This document shows positions 7,015 through 9,701 of a DNA stretch of 9,701 nucleotides, piece after piece. The position numbers and the translations under genes were made by a program. The stretch's first letter is position 1, and every line of letters starts with the position of its first letter. Origin of the DNA: an uncultured Rhodospirillaceae bacterium (GTDB taxonomy: Bacteria > Pseudomonadota > Alphaproteobacteria > RF32 > CAG-239); NCBI GenBank assembly GCA_900313155.1, contig OMQE01000081.1, forward strand, positions 1-9,701, written 5' to 3'. The notes under the pieces were generated by a model. That model was not told the origin of the DNA and did not search any database. It saw nothing but the letters and a program-made list of their open reading frames with translations.

Positions 7015-7976
7015 TGGACTACCCTGAAATAAGTATAATTGTGCCGGTTTATAATGTTGAGAAATATTTACCCCAGTGTTTAGATAGCATTTTGGCACAA
7101 ACTTTTACCGACTTTGAATTGATTTGTGTAAATGACGGTTCGACGGATAGAAGCGGAAAAATATTAGATGAATATGTGGCAAAAGATGCCCGCATTAAAA
7201 TAATTCATCAGCAAAATAAAGGATTGGTCGGTGCACGTAACAGCGGTATTGATATGGCAAAGGGAAAATATTTGTATTTTGTAGATTCTGATGACATCAT
7301 TCATCCCCAATTATTAGAAATATGCCACGCCCTGGCTGAAAAAGAAAATGCCGATTGGGTGTGTTTTCAGATGCAAACTGTTCGAGCCGATGAAGAAATT
7401 AAGCCAATAAAATATGATATATCAGAGCTGGATTATATTGTGACGAATAATCCGTTGATTTATTGCACGGCAAAGCAAAAATATGAATTAGGTTTTAGCG
7501 TGTGGTCTAAACTATATTTGCGATCGTTTTATTTGCAACATCGTTTTGACTTAAAAATTAGGTTTGAAGATTATCCGCAAACACTGGATTTTTGTGCAAG
7601 CCATCCAAAAACAGTGTGTTTAAAGGAACCATTGTATTTTTATACGGATAATTGCGAATCCATCTCTCGTTCTAACTTTACGGTGCAAAAAATCAAAGAC
7701 TATCACACCGGCTTAAACTATGTTTATGAAATATATAAAAGTAGGCCGCAAGAACTTAAAATTGTTATTAAAAATGTGTTTGGCCGTGTGTTAAAACGTC
7801 AGTTGTCCGTTATCCGCCATTCTGAAAAGGCAGTTCAACAACCTTTGTGGCAAGCATTTGCCGCAGAGCTGACTGACTTGTACAATAAAGGCTGTATTAA
7901 ACTTTCCGGCACTAAATTTAAAAATTGGCTGAAATATCGTTGGCTGATTTATATAAGCTCAAAAGGAGAAAAATAA
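7014..7976 (+). CDS. Glycosyltransferase family 2 (GT-A fold, inverting)
   Basis: This transfers a sugar from a nucleotide-sugar donor in surface polysaccharide assembly. The 320 residues open with the GT2 core: SIIVPVYNVEKYLPQCLDSI (7-26), VNDGSTDRS (39-47, with Asp41 for the nucleotide), GLVGARNSGI (70-79) and FVDSDD (89-94), the metal-binding DxD at Asp91/Asp93. VWSKLYLRSF (163-172) and the acidic pair Glu185-Asp186 in FEDYP fit the acceptor side and catalytic base of this subfamily, which is common in capsule and LPS clusters. The C-terminal 100 residues are basic and not diagnostic. No transmembrane helices are seen, so it is not a processive synthase or dolichol-phosphate type. The start overlaps the GT4 stop (TAATG), with GGAG at 7002-7005. 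The stop overlaps the GT10 start. The sugar is unknown. Confidence 0.92.
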   Translation: MDYPEISIIVPVYNVEKYLPQCLDSILAQTFTDFELICVNDGSTDRSGKILDEYVAKDARIKIIHQQNKGLVGARNSGIDMAKGKYLYFVDSDDIIHPQLLEICHALAEKENADWVCFQMQTVRADEEIKPIKYDISELDYIVTNNPLIYCTAKQKYELGFSVWSKLYLRSFYLQHRFDLKIRFEDYPQTLDFCASHPKTVCLKEPLYFYTDNCESISRSNFTVQKIKDYHTGLNYVYEIYKSRPQELKIVIKNVFGRVLKRQLSVIRHSEKAVQQPLWQAFAAELTDLYNKGCIKLSGTKFKNWLKYRWLIYISSKGEK

Positions 7977-9004
7977 TGCGTCAGTGGATAGTTAAAATTA
8001 TTATGGCACTGATTCCTTGTCGTAAATGGCGTCAATATTTACAAGCTAATTTTGATTTTTTTGATTTAGATGTTTACCGAATTAAAACCAAATACGGTAA
8101 AGTTTATGAGCCGATATATAATCGCTATATCCGTATTGAAAGTAAAGAGCCTGAAATATATAATGCTGACGGTACGCCTTTGCGCACTTCTTTCTTACGC
8201 GATAAGCATATCATCAGAGAATCACCGCAAGTTTCAAAGTATTTTATGTTTGATAAATATAATTTTGAATTACCGGTGCATTTTTATACTCACAACACCA
8301 TGCGACAAACAATGGGTAAGCCCGATAAAAAATACGGATTATTGATAGAGTCGGAAAGCATTGTCCCGCAAGATTATCTGATTTTTGACCGACACCCGGA
8401 ATTAGCCAAGGAATTTAATACTATTTTTACATATTCCGAAAAATTGTTGGACAAGTTACCGAACGCAAAGTTTTTGCCGTTTGCCGCCGGTATTTGGAAC
8501 AAAGAAGACATGAGAGATGATATGTATTTACGCAAGACTAAAAATATATCTATGTTGTGTTCTAAAAAATGTTATTGCGAATTACACCGTTTTCGCTTCG
8601 AGTTGGCGCATAAATTAAAACGCGAAAATTTGGCCGACACATTCGGAACTTTTGACGGCGGAAAATTTGCCGAATTGAGCGATGTTCTAAATCCGTATCG
8701 CTACACATTTTGCATGGAAAATGATATAACGCCGTATTATTTTTCAGAAAGACTAACCAGTGCTATGGCGGTGCAAACTATTCCGCTATATTTAGGGGCA
8801 GCCAAAATTGATAAGTTTTTTAATCCGGACGGCATTATCCAAATTACACCTCAAGACGATATCGAAAAAATTCTTAAACAATGCACTAAAGAAGAATATG
8901 AACGGCGTTTGCCTGCAGTGTTGGATAATTATGAACGTGTGAAAAAATACGCTAATATGTGGGATTATATGTTTGAAACATATTTAAAAGACGACCTAAA
9001 ATAG
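7976..9004 (+). CDS. Glycosyltransferase family 10, alpha-1,3/1,4-fucosyltransferase-like
   Basis: GT10 enzymes transfer L-fucose from GDP-fucose, classically alpha-1,3 to GlcNAc or glucose, as in Lewis antigen synthesis. The 342 residues carry the family signature in the C-terminal half: YRYTFCMEND (241-250), then YYFSERLTSAM (254-264), then TIPLYLGA (268-275) and KFFNPDGII (280-288). KNISMLCSKK at 189-198 followed by an Arg-rich helix matches the start of the donor-binding domain. The N-terminus (WIVKIIMALIPCRKWRQY, 4-21) is a hydrophobic-basic stretch that may sit on the membrane; similar starts are common in LPS transferases. The start is ATG 7976 (TAATG overlap, AAGGAG at 7963-7968); an in-frame start at 7925 lies inside GT2 and lacks such a site. 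The family call is firm. Fucose as donor is likely, and the acceptor is unknown. It is the last gene of the block. Confidence 0.88.
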   Translation: MRQWIVKIIMALIPCRKWRQYLQANFDFFDLDVYRIKTKYGKVYEPIYNRYIRIESKEPEIYNADGTPLRTSFLRDKHIIRESPQVSKYFMFDKYNFELPVHFYTHNTMRQTMGKPDKKYGLLIESESIVPQDYLIFDRHPELAKEFNTIFTYSEKLLDKLPNAKFLPFAAGIWNKEDMRDDMYLRKTKNISMLCSKKCYCELHRFRFELAHKLKRENLADTFGTFDGGKFAELSDVLNPYRYTFCMENDITPYYFSERLTSAMAVQTIPLYLGAAKIDKFFNPDGIIQITPQDDIEKILKQCTKEEYERRLPAVLDNYERVKKYANMWDYMFETYLKDDLK

Positions 9005-9050
9005 GGAAATGTTTTTAATTTACAAAGTTTTTATATGTTTTAAAATTTTC

Positions 9051-9079
9051 TTGACATAATATACAAAAAAGCTTAAGCT
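9051..9079 (+). promoter_or_regulatory. Putative sigma-70-type promoter for the last gene
   Basis: A perfect TTGACA at 9051-9056 is followed, after 17 bases, by TAAGCT at 9074-9079, a weak -10 that keeps the first two and last bases of TATAAT. It lies in the only real intergenic gap, 107 bases between the GT10 stop and the next start. Transcription would begin near 9086 and leave a leader of about 26 bases. The -35 is convincing and the -10 is less so. Confidence 0.55.
9070..9079. repeat. Perfect 10-bp palindrome AGCTTAAGCT overlapping the -10 position
   Basis: AGCTTAAGCT reads the same on both strands and covers the proposed -10 element. A dimeric regulator bound there would block the promoter. 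It is short enough to be chance in AT-rich DNA. Confidence 0.35.
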
Positions 9080-9111
9080 GAGGGTGTAATAACCAAATTA
9101 TATATATATGT

Positions 9112-9627
9112 ATGGAAAATAAAAAAACAAAAAACAGAATCAGGATTAAGAAATCAAGGTTCTGGGTTCCGGCACTTGGAACAATTATCGCCATTGGTTT
9201 CCTGAACAATTGCGCCATCTATCCATGGGTGGAAAGCAAGGAAGTTCCTTGGGAATATTTGATAATCTCGTTCGCCATTATGGTTGGATGGGGTGGATTG
9301 CGTGACGTGCTTTTGCGGAAGTTTATTCATCTGGGGCCTATCCTCGAGAGCACTTCTGCCGCTAAAGGATTTTTGAGTAACAAAGTCTGGATTCCGGCTA
9401 TTGGTTGGTTTTTGGTTGTGGGGTATATCAATAATTGTATTCTATACATATATGATATCACACCACGAGAAATTGACTGGTGGGGCTTGATTGTATCATT
9501 GGCTGTGATGTTCACTGCCAGCGGCGCACGAGATTATGGTATTTATCGTCAGGAAAATAAGTATAATCCCGATGTTCAAACGCCTACACAGGAACAAAAA
9601 GAAGCCAATATTCCGGCTGATTTTTAA
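9112..9627 (+). CDS. Small four-helix membrane protein made of two tandem two-helix units; function unknown
   Basis: I do not recognise a named family with confidence. The 171 residues begin with a Lys/Arg-rich cytoplasmic tail (1-16), then show four hydrophobic segments at about 18-39, 47-62, 93-114 and 122-137, and end in a polar Gln/Glu/Pro-rich tail (148-171). Residues 17-70 and 91-147 are clearly related: each has WxPAxG, then G-(F/Y)-(L/I)-NNC, an aromatic loop, W--LI-S-A-M and G-x-RD. Small size and the helix-then-GxRD pattern recall 3TM holins of phages and gene transfer agents, but this is a weak resemblance. The start at ATG 9112 has no ribosome site at normal distance; GAGGG at 9080-9084 is 27 bases away. 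It has its own promoter and terminator, so it is a separate transcription unit. Confidence 0.7.
   Translation: MENKKTKNRIRIKKSRFWVPALGTIIAIGFLNNCAIYPWVESKEVPWEYLIISFAIMVGWGGLRDVLLRKFIHLGPILESTSAAKGFLSNKVWIPAIGWFLVVGYINNCILYIYDITPREIDWWGLIVSLAVMFTASGARDYGIYRQENKYNPDVQTPTQEQKEANIPADF
9160..9552 (+). repeat. Internal protein duplication, units 9160-9321 and 9382-9552
   Basis: The two units encode residues 17-70 and 91-147 of the last protein. Shared positions include W18/W93, P20/P95, A21/A96, G23/G98, the NNC at 32-34 and 107-109, W47/W123 and R64-D65/R140-D141. The bases have diverged, so the duplication is old. Confidence 0.75.
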
Positions 9628-9638
9628 GAATTAAGAGT

Positions 9639-9673
9639 GCGGCGAAGAACTTTTCTTCGCCCCGCTTTTTTTT
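9639..9673 (+). terminator. Intrinsic terminator after the last gene
   Basis: The 5' arm GCGGCGAAGAA (9639-9649) pairs with TTCTTCG (9653-9659) and CCGC (9662-9665), leaving a 3-base loop and a 2-base C bulge. It is followed directly by eight T residues (9666-9673). It lies 11 bases after the stop codon and works only for + strand transcripts, because no T-run flanks it on the other side. Confidence 0.9.
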
Positions 9674-9701
9674 AATAGTTATACATTTATTTCTGTTGCC
9701 A
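9674..9701. other. Window end, nothing recognised
   Basis: These 28 AT-rich bases after the terminator hold no open reading frame, repeat or promoter element that I can support. Confidence 0.6.

Noticed and set aside
7925..7975. Upstream start giving a 359-residue GT10 protein
   Set aside because: It lies within GT2 codons and lacks the AAGGAG spacing seen for ATG 7976. TAATG overlap starts are the rule in this block.
8995..9020. Possible terminator after GT10 (CCTA-AAA-TAGG then a T-rich stretch)
   Set aside because: The stem is only 4 base pairs and the following Ts are interrupted by GAAATG. Too weak to call.

Overview
The window carries nine genes read left to right on the + strand in one closely packed series, followed by a tenth gene with its own promoter and terminator. 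The order nuoM-nuoN-birA-rnj is, from general knowledge, a characteristic alphaproteobacterial arrangement. BirA also lacks a DNA-binding domain, as is usual in that class. The DNA is AT-rich and the standard genetic code fits (TGA ends several genes). Together these suggest an AT-rich alphaproteobacterium, possibly host- or gut-associated. The habitat is inference only.

Positions 1-2087 hold the 3' part of a NuoM-like gene and a complete NuoN-like gene, membrane subunits of respiratory complex I. Both keep the fold-level motifs of the family. By hand alignment, however, they lack most of the charged residues that carry protons through these subunits. This is the most unusual signal in the window. 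Positions 2089-4475 hold biotin-protein ligase (birA) and ribonuclease J (rnj), joined by an ATGA overlap.

Positions 4462-9004 hold a five-gene surface-glycan block: a GT11 alpha-1,2-fucosyltransferase-like enzyme, a left-handed beta-helix acyltransferase, a GT4 and a GT2 glycosyltransferase, and a GT10 (alpha-1,3/1,4-fucosyltransferase-like) enzyme. Its first gene starts inside the last codons of rnj, so the glycan genes appear joined to the housekeeping operon. No polymerase, flippase, priming transferase or GDP-fucose synthesis gene is visible. The block therefore looks like a decorating or side-chain set rather than a whole capsule locus. Pairing GT11 with GT10 resembles the enzyme combination Helicobacter pylori uses to make Lewis-type antigens, but the acceptor cannot be read from sequence.

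Positions 9005-9701 hold a short intergenic region with a TTGACA promoter element and a perfect palindrome, then a small membrane protein built of two copies of a roughly 55-residue two-helix unit, then a strong intrinsic terminator. The last 28 bases show nothing recognisable. There is no gene-free stretch above 300 bases, and no RNA gene, CRISPR array or insertion sequence was found.
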